64,000 nt of DNA. It comes from Quillaja saponaria. Its lineage: Eukaryota; Streptophyta; Magnoliopsida; Fabales; Quillajaceae. The DNA lies in contig CM055613.1 in NCBI GenBank assembly GCA_029379385.1, forward strand, positions 17,998,001-18,062,000, written 5' to 3'. Made by a program: the position numbers and the translations under genes. Positions 8,530 through 21,377 of this stretch are shown one piece after another (position 1 is the first letter of the stretch; every line of letters starts with the position of its first letter). The notes below the pieces were generated by a model. That model had not been told where the DNA came from. It made no database searches and saw only the letters and a list, made by a program, of their open reading frames with translations.

Positions 8530-9690
8530 TAAAATTAAGTGAAGATTCTAAGAAATACTCTCCATCATCATCTTCATCATTCATGCCTATGCTTGTTGCT
8601 TGATCCTTCCCATTGGCAATATTTAATCATTACTTTTATATATATAAATTGACCAAGACTGGCAAAGGATGTATATTAACACCAATTAGCTTTATCATAA
8701 AATTAAGGGAAGGTTCTAAGAATTACCCTACATCATCATCTTCGTCGTTATATATTTGCTTGATCTTTTCATTGACAATATTTAATCACGATATATATTT
8801 ATATGGAATTGGCCGAGACTAGCAATTCAAAAGATGTATATTACACCAAATACCTTTATCATAGAATTAGGGGAAGGTTGGAAGAAATACCCTCTATCGT
8901 CATCTTCATCGTTATCATGTTCGCTTGATCTTTCTCATTAACAATATTTAATCATGACTTATATATATATATATACACACAATTGACCAAGACTTGCAAA
9001 GAATTTATATTAGCTCATCATAAAATTAAGGGAAGATTCTAAGAAATACCCTCCATCGATCATCTTCATCATTCATGCCTATGCTTGTAGCTAGCTTGAT
9101 CTTTCCCATTGGCAATATTTAATTATGACTTTTATATATATATATAATTGAGCAAGACTCACAAAGGATGTATATTAACACTAAATAGCTTTACCATAAA
9201 ATTAGAGGAATATATTACACCGAATAGCTTTATCCTAAAATTAGGAGAAGGTTTTTAAAAATATCCTCCATCATCATCTTCATCATTATCATGTTCACTT
9301 TATCTTTCCCATTAACAATATTTCATCCTAACTTGTATATGTATATATATATATATATTTGCACACAATTGACCAAGACTTGCAAAGAATTTATATTAGC
9401 TTATCATAACATCAAGGGAAGATTCTAAAAACTACCCTCCATCATCACATGCCTATGCTGGTAGCATGATCTTTTCCATTGGCAATATTTAATACTGACT
9501 TGTATCGACATACACAAATGACCAAGACTAACAAAGAATGTATTTTACACCGAATAGCTTTACTTCATTCATGGGCCAGCTCCATCAGGTTAATTGTAGC
9601 ATTTTCTTCTTCGTCCTCCATCAGCATGAGCTGGATCTTTCACAATTTTGTTAATCTTTTATTGCATGTATGTAGTACTCTTTTCACATT
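8530..9690. repeat. Tandem array of about six 150-220-base units upstream of unknown gene copy 2
   Basis: Each unit has the order 'aagggaagattctaagaaat', 'catcatcttcatc', 'ttcccattggcaatattta', an (AT)n run, 'ttgaccaagactngcaaag' and 'gtatattaacacc'. Unit markers occur near 8649, 8809, 8983, 9148, 9369 and 9518. The array lies directly upstream of the TATA box on the minus strand. W-box cores TTGACC are intact at 8649, 8983 and 9369 and altered at the other three positions. The AT runs differ in length between units. Confidence 0.85.
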
Positions 9691-9699
9691 CAATAAGTC

Positions 9700-11466
9700 T
9701 AATTTCTTTAAGAATCGATGATAGAGGGAAAAATTCTTGAGTGGTATGATACTAAAATTTTGGTTATACAAATCAAAAGTAATCACATCATCTAATGGGC
9801 TCCGCTATTATTTTTGGTATTAAAAAAAAAATTAAAAGTCTATTATTCTTCAACTATGGTCAACTTCTGCAATCTTAAAAATCTAATGATTAAGTTAAAA
9901 TTTCAGAAATCTCCTTAAATCGGTATAATCTTAAATCTGAAAATTCAATTATGTTTGGGATTAAAGATTAGACTATCTCTCTTCATGCTTGAAAGCCTTG
10001 GTCATAACTTCAAGAACTCAAAACTTCAACAAATTCTTAGACTTTTCAAAAATTATCTCATGGTTGTTTAATTAGTACTAAATAATTAATGATCAAGTAA
10101 CTAAATTTATTTGACGTGGTACAAATATTTGAGGCAAAAGAAATATGTTTATATATAAATAAATAAATATATATATATATATATATATGTATATACTAGA
10201 TGAATGTACTATGTATATGTGGACTGTTTTATTAGTTTAGTATTTATTATTTTTTTAAATTTTAATTAATTTAATATTTTATAATTTTATAAAATATTAA
10301 ATTAAATCTTAGAAAATAAAGTAAAGTACAGTTACAACATTATGTATTATTTACCCAATTTTCTATGGGAATCAAAAGAAATTCATTGAAGGAAAAGAAA
10401 TAAAAAATTGTTTCCATTGATCTAATTTCATGTTTATGTGTTTTTAAATGAGGTGAAAGCGACAAATAATTTATTAGTTCAAGTACAGAAACATGATCAA
10501 ATATTATTTTACGGATGTATTAACTTATTCTATTATTATTTTATATTAAAATTGTAGAAGGACACAAATTAAAGAGCATATTCTACTTGGGTCTCTAGTA
10601 TGGCAAGATATCTCTAAATCTCCATAGCAAAAGATGAGATTATGTACATTGCATATGAGGAAACTAATTATTTTTAGGAGAGCAACAAAGCTAAAAAGAT
10701 CCACATGGTTTGAATTTGGACTTGTGACATAGAAAGCCTCAAGTATATTATACTTTATGAAAAATGACACATGCCCAAGTGACTTCAAATGCACAGAATA
10801 ATGATGGGAGAAACCTCCTTATAGTGAAGGCGTTTGAAAGATAAAAATAGGTTGATTTCTCCACAAATCCTCATCGTCCAATCTCATCATTTGAAGGTCA
10901 GTAACTACATTAATTCTTCAAAGCAAGACTCGACACTAGATGATAAAAAGTCAGGCTGCTCGCAGAACAAATTCAAAGCAGATAAAATAAATATTGATTC
11001 TTAAATCTTAATTGATCCATTCAAGTCCAACTTCTTTTGGCAAAGCATCGCAACGAGTAATAACGGCAAAGATTAAACTATAAAGGTTTCAAAATAAAGT
11101 CCAACCAACAATCTTGTTATACCCATTGTCAAGCCATAGCAGATGCCTGGCAAGGGCCACGGCTCCATTTGGTTAGCAGACCTAAGATGTAAAAGTGTCT
11201 GTCAAAATCAAGTTGTGCCTTGTATTGACTTTTGAGCAAACCTAAATACTAGAGAATTGTTAAGTTTCAAAACATCCAGGTTCCAGCAAAACATACCAAC
11301 AATATAAGAGCTCAAACACTTAAAAGTCTGCAACATAATAACACAAGATTTGTAGACCACAGAAACTAAAATAATCGCAGCATAGAACTCAAGTAGCTCA
11401 TGCTAGTAAGAAAACTGAGACAAAAGGTCTAGAAATACTACTACAAAAAAATTTTAAATACACACT
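9700..11466. other. Intergenic region, ending in the probable RPS9 3' untranslated region
   Basis: 9700-10800 is AT-rich with an (AT)n microsatellite at about 10160-10195 and no coding signal. A minus-strand frame of 82 codons at 10546-10794 has no recognised motif. 10800-11466 is less AT-rich and lies just downstream of the S9 stop codon, so part of it should be the 3' untranslated region. No small RNA gene could be supported there. Confidence 0.35.
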
Positions 11467-13312
<1,846 letters not shown>

Positions 13313-13352
13313 GGCTCTTCTCTCTGACGGAGCTTTCTGTCTCTCTCGTCGT

Positions 13353-13394
13353 CTATGTATCGACTGGGGAAGCAAGCTGCTCCTGCGCAGCCAT
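13353..13394 (-). promoter_or_regulatory. Upstream open reading frame in the RPS9 5' leader
   Basis: An ATG at 13394 in near-ideal plant context (cgaaATGGCTGC) opens a 13-codon frame ending in TAG at 13355-13353, 40 bases before the S9 start and in another phase. It is kept in the partial duplicate at 6003-6733. Whether it is translated depends on the transcription start, which cannot be seen. Confidence 0.5.
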
Positions 13395-13500
13395 TTCGTT
13401 TTTAACTTCTAAGGGAGCCCTAAACCCTAATCCTGGAATGGCGAATTGTGTTGCCAAACTGGACTTAAAGTTTAAGGCCTAACAGCCCATAATGAAGGTT
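13395..13500 (-). promoter_or_regulatory. RPS9 core promoter with telo-box and site II motif
   Basis: On the minus strand the telo-box TTAGGGTTT lies at 13430-13422 and a site II type element TGGGCT at 13489-13484, with an AGGCCT nearby. This pair, without a clear TATA box, is the hallmark of plant ribosomal-protein gene promoters controlled by TCP and Purα-type factors in dividing cells. Confidence 0.75.
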
Positions 13501-13512
13501 AGAAGGTGATGC

Positions 13513-14300
13513 TCGTTTTGTTGAGACCCAACTCACCAGCCCGGATAAAAGTTTGACAGGAAAAAAGAGGAAGAGAAAAAACTTCACGATTAATAGTTGA
13601 AAATATCAAAATAATTTATTACTAAAATTCATTCAATTATGGCATCATTTTCTAATATTTATATTGAGAAAAAAAAAAAAAATTAGCTTCTCACTCAGAT
13701 TTGGTTTTTGGAAAAAATGTTCTATTTATTTGTTTTTTGTTAGAGAAGTGTTTTATTGTTTACATTGTTAAAGCATCCAACTTAAAAGCTTTAGGTTGAG
13801 AGTAAAGAAGACCCAGTAATATATTTATCATTTTATGCACCAGCTAAAGTTGGTGCATAGTAAATTAATGATGTGGATAGATTTCGAAGAAGTCATTTGT
13901 AAAGTAAAAAAATAACCCAAATTGTCAATACTCCAACTAAAAGTAAGAGGATTTATAAGTGAAAAAAAAATCATGATCCTTCTTTTCTCTCTCCACTTTC
14001 TCAAAACTCTGTCATCTATTCTCAATCATTTTCTTTTCGAGATTTGAAACTCTTTGTCATCTCTCTTTCTACAACACTCATAAATTTTCATCTTCTTTTA
14101 ATTTTTTAATTTTTAATTTTTGATTTAATTTGTACCATTGGAAACTCTACTGAATTGAGATCAGATTTAGTTACTTTGTATTATTAGTGGATAAGTTGAA
14201 TTTAATTACTCTGTATTGAGCTAAATGAGTTATTTTAGTCAACAATCTCTCACATCTTATTCATACAAATATTGAAAGAAGACAAGATAATCAATCACAT
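13513..14300. other. Intergenic, no gene; small perfect hairpin at 13834-13859
   Basis: No coding signal was found. A perfect inverted repeat with 9-base arms (TATGCACCA / TGGTGCATA, loop GCTAAAGT) lies at 13834-13859. An A-run lies at 13669-13681. Confidence 0.35.
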
Positions 14301-15990
14301 TTTTCAATTTCATTTATATCAGTAACAATTAAGTACAAGTCACGGTCACCAAAATGACGATCCTGTTTTTTAATAGTTTGGGTTGTCCAAGTACTTAAAA
14401 GTTCAGCAGTTTTCATATTTGATTCTTTAGCGAATTCATTGAGCACCTCCAATTGAGTTTGCATTTTTCAAAATCTAAAGGAAAATTGTTCATTGGCTAT
14501 ATTCTCAACTGCGACATTAATAATCTCAGTATCTCTTCCTCTAACTCTAGAAGAAGTTATGACATTAGATGGTAGAATGTGGCAGTTCTGGTGGCATTTT
14601 CTATTTATGTTAGCCTGTGGTTCAGTGACTGAAACTGTATATATGTGAATTCTCGATTGGTGTTAGAATTATTAGCAATTCGCTATGTGAAATCCCTAAA
14701 CTCTAGCCTAATAGCGAAATTATATTTTATTCCATCTTCCGACTTACAAAAGCAATCAAAAGTTTTGACAATTCCATGCCTGAAGGGTGATAAATTTTTT
14801 CTTCAAGTCCAATGATTCATCCATGTCCTTTACAAATAGTTTATCCACAATGGCCACTTGTTCAGCTTCAGTCAGTTCATTTTTTGAGGATTCTAATGCT
14901 TCATACTCAACCAAGGGCTGACACTTACACTCTTTGAGAGGTTCCAGATGGAAGAATTGAAATTCTTCACACATACTTTGAAAAGTAACTGGGTCAGGGT
15001 GGAAAGGAATTCCATCTAGGTGGTATGCAGGTAAGGAATTAGAAAGATGGTGGGATTGATTTATTTTAGGGAACAATGTCTGGGTGGTGTGATATTGCAG
15101 AGAGGAGATTTGATTTGTGGCGATGGTGGAAAATGAGAAAAAGAATAATGTACTGGGGATTCAATGTTGATTCCCTAACCTATTAAGATTTGTTTAGTGT
15201 GTTCATCCGTATGCTCAACAATATGTTATTTATTAGTTGCAGGATCCACTGATTAATGAGCTATGGTAGTATCTCCGAGTTCGGCTGCTGGATCGTCTGT
15301 GTATCCTTCTGTCTAATCAGCAGAGGTGCTAACTGGAGTGGTCTCCATTTGCTTTTCATTCTTTCTGACCTAGCTACCATCAAGTTGTTTGAAGTATCTC
15401 AATGCAACTGTTTCTAGGAGATAGTAGGTTTTTAGACTGAAGTCTGATAGTTTACCCAATCAACACCAAACTACTTGAAGATTTGAGTAAGGTGCATACC
15501 ATATTGAAGTCCAATTTTTTTCCTTTCCAAGGTTCACCCCATTCCAATCTTTCATTTTATTTTTTTTTCTTTTTCTAGTAGCATTTTGGAAAAGTTCCAC
15601 TTAGTCTTGGTAATCAACGCCCCAAACCAAAGAGAGTTCTGCTTAAGACACTGTTGTAGGACTACCATCTTTGGCATTAGTGTTGACGTCACCAACAGAT
15701 GAAAAATTATGTGCTCCACTAACAAATGGGAAGATGAGGTGTAGAGGCATTGGATTCAAGACCCAAGTCTGAATTTAACTGTGTTTTTGTTTGATGAGAG
15801 CCCAAACAGTTCATATAGAAGATCTTCAGTTACCACAAATTTAATTCTTGAAACCCAACTTCTGAGTCTATTCCAGTCAGATTTGCATAGAACAATTGTA
15901 CCAAATCAGTGTAGACTTCTATAGAAAAATTGACAAATATGTCGAGGAAAAGGACTTCAAAGCATTCTAACGTTTACTATTAGAACAAGA
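14300..15990 (-). pseudogene. Relic of a plant transposon protein (Transposase_32-like)
   Basis: Reading the minus strand in shifting frames recovers a coherent protein. Near 15960-15880 it reads F-E-V-L-F-L-D-I-F-V-N-F and then S-I-E-V-Y-T-D-L-V-Q-L-F-Y-A-N-L. Near 15870-15770 it reads S-W-V-S-R-I-K-F-V-V-T-E-D-L-L-Y-E-L-F-G-L. Near 15510-15430 it reads L-Q-Y-G-M-H-L-T-Q-I-F-K, a stop, F-G-V-D. This order is that of the 'putative plant transposon protein' domain (Pfam Transposase_32) found in plant retroelement proteins. A 106-codon open frame at 14756-15076 and a further coherent stretch near 14340-14470 (E-F-A-K-E-S-N-M-K-T-A-E-L-L-S-T-W) lie downstream on the same strand and probably form its C-terminal part. 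Several stops and frameshifts make it nonfunctional. Confidence 0.6.
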
Positions 15991-15999
15991 ATAAGATTG

Positions 16000-16560
16000 A
16001 AGGTCGATAACATGAACTAGTAATATCTTTCAGGAAGAGAAGATGTCATTGAAGTCTTTATATTGTGCCATTGTTTGGTGGCAACGTGGATAGAAGTTCA
16101 GTTGTTGTGAAGGGTGGATGATCCTTGTGCATTTTCAGTGTTTAGTGAATTACCAAGAGGTAATTAGAGAGTAGATGTGACTAATATTTTTGGTGAACCA
16201 CTTTAAAATCGTTATGTCAAATCTGTCTATCCATCAAACTTTTTATTTTTGGCAATTAACTTTTATATTTGCTCATCTACTGAATACTTGAGATTTGTGC
16301 ACATTGCCTATTGTTTGTTTTAAGTGTTTATTCTCTATTTATTCTTCCTTAAAAAATAGTTTTTAATTTTTTTATCCAAATACTATTCACTCCCTCTAAT
16401 TTGCCTATTTGAACTAACATAGAGGTTGTATTTCATATGTATCAAATCAATATTAGGTGCATGACCTCCATTTTGTTTTTTTTTTTTTTCTAAAATGACA
16501 TATATTAAGAGGCATGACCTGCATATATATCTATAGTATATAATAAATTTGATACTTGAA
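16000..16560. other. AT-rich sequence without a gene
   Basis: Upstream side of the transposon-protein relic; nothing recognisable. A 15-base T-run lies at 16475-16489. Confidence 0.3.
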
Positions 16561-16589
16561 TCTTGAGGAAATATTATGCTGAAGTGTAA

Positions 16590-16940
16590 GATCGTATTTT
16601 TCTGTCACATTAGCTTTTGTAGAAGTTAAAAACATTTGACTTATTTTTCCTCTCCCCATCTCATTAATTTTATATCATATAGGTTCTAATTTTTTCGCCA
16701 CATCAGCTTTAAAAATAAATAAATTAACTTCTAACTTATTTCTCTTTTCTTCTCCCCCACCTTAATATTTTAAAATATCAAGTACCCAAAATATAATTAA
16801 TAGTTGACTCTTTATGCTTTTCTACTTGACCACCTTATTATTTTAAAACATCAGCTACCCAAAAAATAATTAATAACTCACTCTTTTCCAATTTTTTTCT
16901 CATACCTTATTATTTTAAAACATCAACTACCCAGCACAAA
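16590..16940. repeat. Imperfect tandem repeat, about 90-base unit
   Basis: The phrase 'cttattattttaaaacatca' followed by 'ctacccaaaa' and 'aattaata' recurs three times, near 16760, 16840 and 16905. A related phrase with 'cacatcagctttaaaaa' lies before them. Confidence 0.5.
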
Positions 16941-17460
16941 TGCACCACTGCCTCTTCATCCTTTCTTCATTCACCACCCACATTAATTTTACACATCAAT
17001 TAGCATAATCAAAACTCACGACTGCCTCTTTCTCCCATCTTCACCCCCATCCAATTATTTTTACTTTCCTCTAAAAACATGGACAATCCATCATGCCATA
17101 CCTTTACCATTACATATGCAAGCTTTCTACCATCTGATGATCTATTCATCAGGTAAGAGTTTTTTTCCCTCAGATTAATTTGTATAACTCAACCGTTTTT
17201 CCTTCTTCCTATTCTATCTTCTTCCTCGCATTAATAGTGCTATTATGATTGAAATTATAAAGGTTTTTGTCATTAAAGTTTAATTCCTAATTAATCTCAC
17301 CATACTATTAAAAGTGTAATTCGAACTATTGTTGGTATTTTAGATTAATTCCTCCAATTAGTAGTGCTATTATGATTGAAATTAGAATGATTTTTGTTAT
17401 TGAAGCTTAACAATGATGGTGAGATGACATTGAAGGCGAGGGTCATACGCTTGTGGGATT
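16941..17460. other. Sequence without a gene
   Basis: Pyrimidine-rich stretches at 16950-17060 and 17150-17225. A phrase 'ttaatagtgctattatgatt' at about 17232 recurs at about 17357 ('ttagtagtgctattatgatt'). No coding signal. Confidence 0.3.
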
Positions 17461-17466
17461 TCTTGT

Positions 17467-18470
17467 AACATCCCAAGCCAAACTGGGCCAAGTACCTTGA
17501 AAAGTCCACAACATACATTACATGAGTTAAAATACTAGCTTGAAGATACTTGGTAGTTGATCCATGTGGGTTATATAGCCATATTAACCCAGTATCTACT
17601 CGATGTGAGACTCAGCACATGCTAACCCCACATAATCACAAACTGGGGTGTCACAAACTCCCTCACTTGAATCCATGATATCCTCATCAAGGCCCAAATA
17701 GAACTCAGGTTATAGTGCCCCCGAGCAGATATGGGTGTAAGTGCTAGATATATCAGTTCTGATACTATTTATAATGCCCCAAGCCCAACTGGCCCAGTTA
17801 CTTTAAAAAGTCCACAAGCCACACCACATGAGTTAAAATGCTACCATGAAGGTATTTGCAATTGATTAGCCAATATCAACCTAGTATATACTCGATGTGG
17901 GACTCAGCACATGCCAACCCTATACAATCATAAATTGGGGTGTGACTCAGCATATGCCAACCCTATACAATCATAAATTGGGGTGTTATAAATTCCCCCA
18001 CTTAAATCCTTGACGTCCTTGTCAATGTCCAAATATAACTCCAGCTATAGTGCCCCCAAGCCTATAAATGCTAACTTGATGGTATTTGGCAGTTGATCCT
18101 TATGGGTTATATAGCCAAGATTAACTAGTATATACTCGATATGGGACTCAGCACACACCAACCCCACACAATCACAAGCTGGGGTGTCACAAGCTCCCCC
18201 ACTTAAATCCTTAACGTTCTCATCAAGGCCCAAATAGAACTCGAGCTACAGTGCCCTAGAGCCCACATGAGTGTCAGTACTGGATTGGCTCTAATACCAT
18301 TTGAAACTACCCAAGACCAACTGACCCAAGTATCTTGAAAAATCCACAACCCACGCCACATAGATTAAAATGATAGTCTGAAGGTACTTGGTAGTTGGTA
18401 CTTGTTGGTTATAAACAACACAATCGCACTTTTCACAATTGATGCAAGACACAATTTGGGGTATTACAAA
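17467..18470. repeat. Tandem repeat, about 290-base unit, about 3.5 copies
   Basis: Each unit runs: 'ccaagcc.aactgg.cca', 'cttgaaaagtccaca', 'acatgagttaaaat', 'gaaggtacttggtagttg', 'tactcgatgtgggactcagc', 'caaccccacacaatcaca', 'tggggtgtcaca', 'ccccacttaaatcct', 'caaggcccaaatagaactc', 'tctgataccattt'. Unit starts lie near 17472, 17776 and 18306, with a shortened one near 18060. A further matching phrase (caccaaccccac-type) appears isolated at about 20520-20570, after an intervening LTR-like block. This repeat type occurs in many dicot genomes and behaves like a retroelement-derived repeat. Confidence 0.75.
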
Positions 18471-18477
18471 TCTAAAT

Positions 18478-20500
18478 TGTCATGCACCAAACCCATTGGA
18501 CATGGATTAGGCACGTGAAAATGCCGCATGTGTTTAAGACTCTGCCTTAGAAGCGTGCAAGGTTACACCTGTACAATATCAATCTTAATATCTTAAATTT
18601 ACAAGTCACAAGGTGGTGGAATACAGAGCAATCTAAATCTTAAATTACATAAATATCCCAACAATATCCATAAACTAAATTTGAACAATCTCTAAATAAA
18701 TATCAAAATCTATTTAACAGAAATACGAGAAACTGAATCCTACAACCAACTGATTCAACACTCCTTGTAATAAGAGAATCCTATTCGCCACCTAAAAGGA
18801 AGAAGGAGAAGTAAGCTACACTGCTCAGCAAGTAATCAAGTCCTAAACTAGTTGGATCCAAACATGGTTTAAACAATATTTAATAAAAATAAACAACTTA
18901 TCATTTATTGATTTTTCACAAAACCAAAACAGTTATATATTATCAATTTAGCTCAAAGACATGACTAAGGCCACACCTGAAACCTTAGTGGCACTAGTCA
19001 ATCAATAATAGTTCCAGAACAACAATATGCTAGTATTTAAACCCTACTAGCAGGGACAATATCAATACATAGTTAGGCTAAAAGCCCAAAACAAAAGTCA
19101 CATTGTGTTGCCAATTAAACGAAAACAATTTATTTCAATAGTACAAGTTTCAACAATCTCGACATTTATCAAAAACATAAATCTTACAAAATTTCATGTT
19201 GGACCCAATCATTTGAAAAGTAGTTTATAAAATTCCATAACTTATAATCAATACTTTATATATATCTGTATATATATATATATATATAATTTCATAAAAC
19301 AATAGTTTCATCAAAATTAGTGTTTTTGAGAAAACACTAAAAGGGAATAAGATCACTCACCTCAATAACCTAAATGTCAAAACTAAGAGCTAGAAGTCAC
19401 AAGCTGGACACAATCACGAAATCTAATAACCTACAAAAGTGTACAATATTGGTTAACTAGGAAGGCACAAAAATTGAGGAAGGCTGCTTGATAAATTAAT
19501 TAACTACATAAACTATGTCTAAATTATCATAAGGGAGTTTTAAGTCTAAAAATAAGAAATATTAAATTCTAGATTTTCTGGAATTTATTAATATAAATAG
19601 GAAATTATGATTATATTCCTAATATCTAAATTTTTAGTTTACCAAGAAAACAACAACCATTTAAAGAGTAATTAAAATATGTTGTTATTACATCTATTCT
19701 AAAGATACTCTGAATTTTTCAGAATTTATTTCAATTTTTTTTCATATTAAAACGTTCTTTAAAAAAAAAAAAAAAAAGTTTCACTGGTTTGGCAATTATT
19801 GAATAATAAATATAGCATAAATAAAATATTTACAATTTTACTACAAAAATTATGTTTCTAGTAGATAATATAAGATATAATAAAATTAAAAATCAATTAG
19901 GACCCATGCTAAAAGTTTTTATTTTCTTTATCTTTTGTATTTATATTAAAACACATGTTTCTTTACCTTTTTTTTTTTTCTTCCTTTTTCTCTTTCTCGT
20001 AGAACCAAGGTTCCATACATACACACATCCACTCCACTGCCAAATTTAAGTTTCATATTAATTCCTAATATAATACAATATCTATATTTTATTCATAATT
20101 GGGTTACTATATAATGAATATTTTGAAATATAAGATCTTAGTTCTCAAAACAAAGGTTTTCCTAAAATAAAATTCTCGATTTTCTCCCTTAAAAATCATT
20201 GAAGTTCTTGATTTCATCTTTTGGTATGTTTTTAGGTATGTAAAATTCTACAAAACCCCTAAGGTATTAATCCAAAATAAGTTTAGATTCATACAAATTT
20301 GATTTTATTGAAAAGTTAGGGTTTAAGATCAAATCCCTAATTTTTATAATCAAAACACAAACTAGAATTCAAAGGAGAATGATACAATTTAGGAAATTGA
20401 CAACATGAGAGGATTGAAATACAACAAAAATTTTCTCACAACTCTCAACCTTTTAGTCGTAACTGCCTTTTTTTTTTTCTTTTCTTTTGTTTTCGTTTTA
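18478..20500. mobile_element. LTR-like repeat block (TGTCATGCACC start)
   Basis: Begins with TGTCATGCACCAAACCC, resembling the 5' ends of a common plant LTR class. It includes 'agtaagctacactgctcagc' at about 18812 and a phrase about stored repeats 'tttaaaccctactagcaggg' at 19037. Long AT and poly-T runs follow (19759-19776, 19970-19980, 20468-20478). It separates the main 290-base repeat array from an isolated piece of the same repeat at 20520, which suggests an insertion. Outer ends and target duplication were not resolved. Confidence 0.4.
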
Positions 20501-20579
20501 CATTATAGAAATATATATAATTGGACACAACACACGCCAACCCCACATATTCACAAATTGAGGTGTCAGATTTTTACAA

Positions 20580-21377
20580 TACAAAATTTAATCAAGAACT
20601 AATCAGCTTAGACATGGTACTATTGAACGTAGAAGTATATTTACTTCAATGCTACTCTAATAGATGTCAAGTGATAGATATACACTTTATTAACAATATA
20701 CTTAGTTACTGATGTCGAGTAATCTATGTAAGTAATTCTAAAAGTGCATTTATGTAAGGTGATCCTATTGCTGCAAAAATAAATAAAAAATTGTCGATAC
20801 CCTAATGTATAAATGATAAATACACACTTTGTTAACAATATAAGTTTGATCCTATTCCATTTATTTATTTGAAAATTTCGGTATCAAGAATGCATGCCCT
20901 AAAATTCAAACCTGTTCTAGGTGACAAGCATATAAAATTCACTCCATATACATTTATGAAGTTATTTCACATGAAGATAACTCAATCCCAGTGTGTAAGT
21001 TTGAATTTGTGAAGTTTGAAAAAGTATTAGAAAGAAGTGACCAATTAACTAATCTCACGAGTGCTTGCGTTAATTTTTATTTTTTTTAACTTTTAATATG
21101 CTAATAGTTAGAGAAATTCTTAATGCTTGCAAAATGGCGTACTTTCTCAAACTTGCAGATGTTATTGGGATCGTCTAACTGCAAGAATGTTTAAAGTTCA
21201 TCCAAAATTGAAAGAATAATTGTTACACTTGATGACTGCTATAACCAACAGTTACATATAACTTGTTTGGTGATGTTGTTAATGCAATCACTGATTCTGA
21301 TTTAGTTAAGGCTCTTGTTTTAATGATTATATCTACCATTGTCAAGACTTGGAATGGTATAATCCTATCTATTTAGA
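20580..21377. other. No gene recognised; short direct repeats
   Basis: Two related phrases, 'gatatacactttattaacaa' near 20678 and 'aatacacactttgttaacaa' near 20818, form an imperfect direct repeat. 21150-21360 has some codon-like texture but no frame or motif that can be named. Confidence 0.3.

Larger units (their letters stand above)
6754..8790. repeat. Segmental duplication, right copy (block A2)
   Basis: Direct repeat of 4057-6001 in the same orientation. This copy continues into the full tandem array upstream of the unknown gene. It is probably closer to the ancestral arrangement, because its unknown gene is longer and its array is complete. Confidence 0.85.

Noticed and set aside
8530..9690. 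CRISPR-like array
   Set aside because: Units are long, degenerate and contiguous, with no constant short repeat and unique spacers; the genome is a plant.
11080..11340. Possible snoRNA downstream of RPS9
   Set aside because: TGATGA and CTGA boxes are not in the right order or spacing on either strand, and no convincing H/ACA hairpin was seen.
15240..16180. LINE ORF1 (zinc-knuckle) relic
   Set aside because: Translation fits the Transposase_32-type plant transposon protein better; no CCHC knuckle was found.
20900..21360. Possible host exon
   Set aside because: Codon-like texture but no frame longer than a few dozen codons and no recognisable protein.
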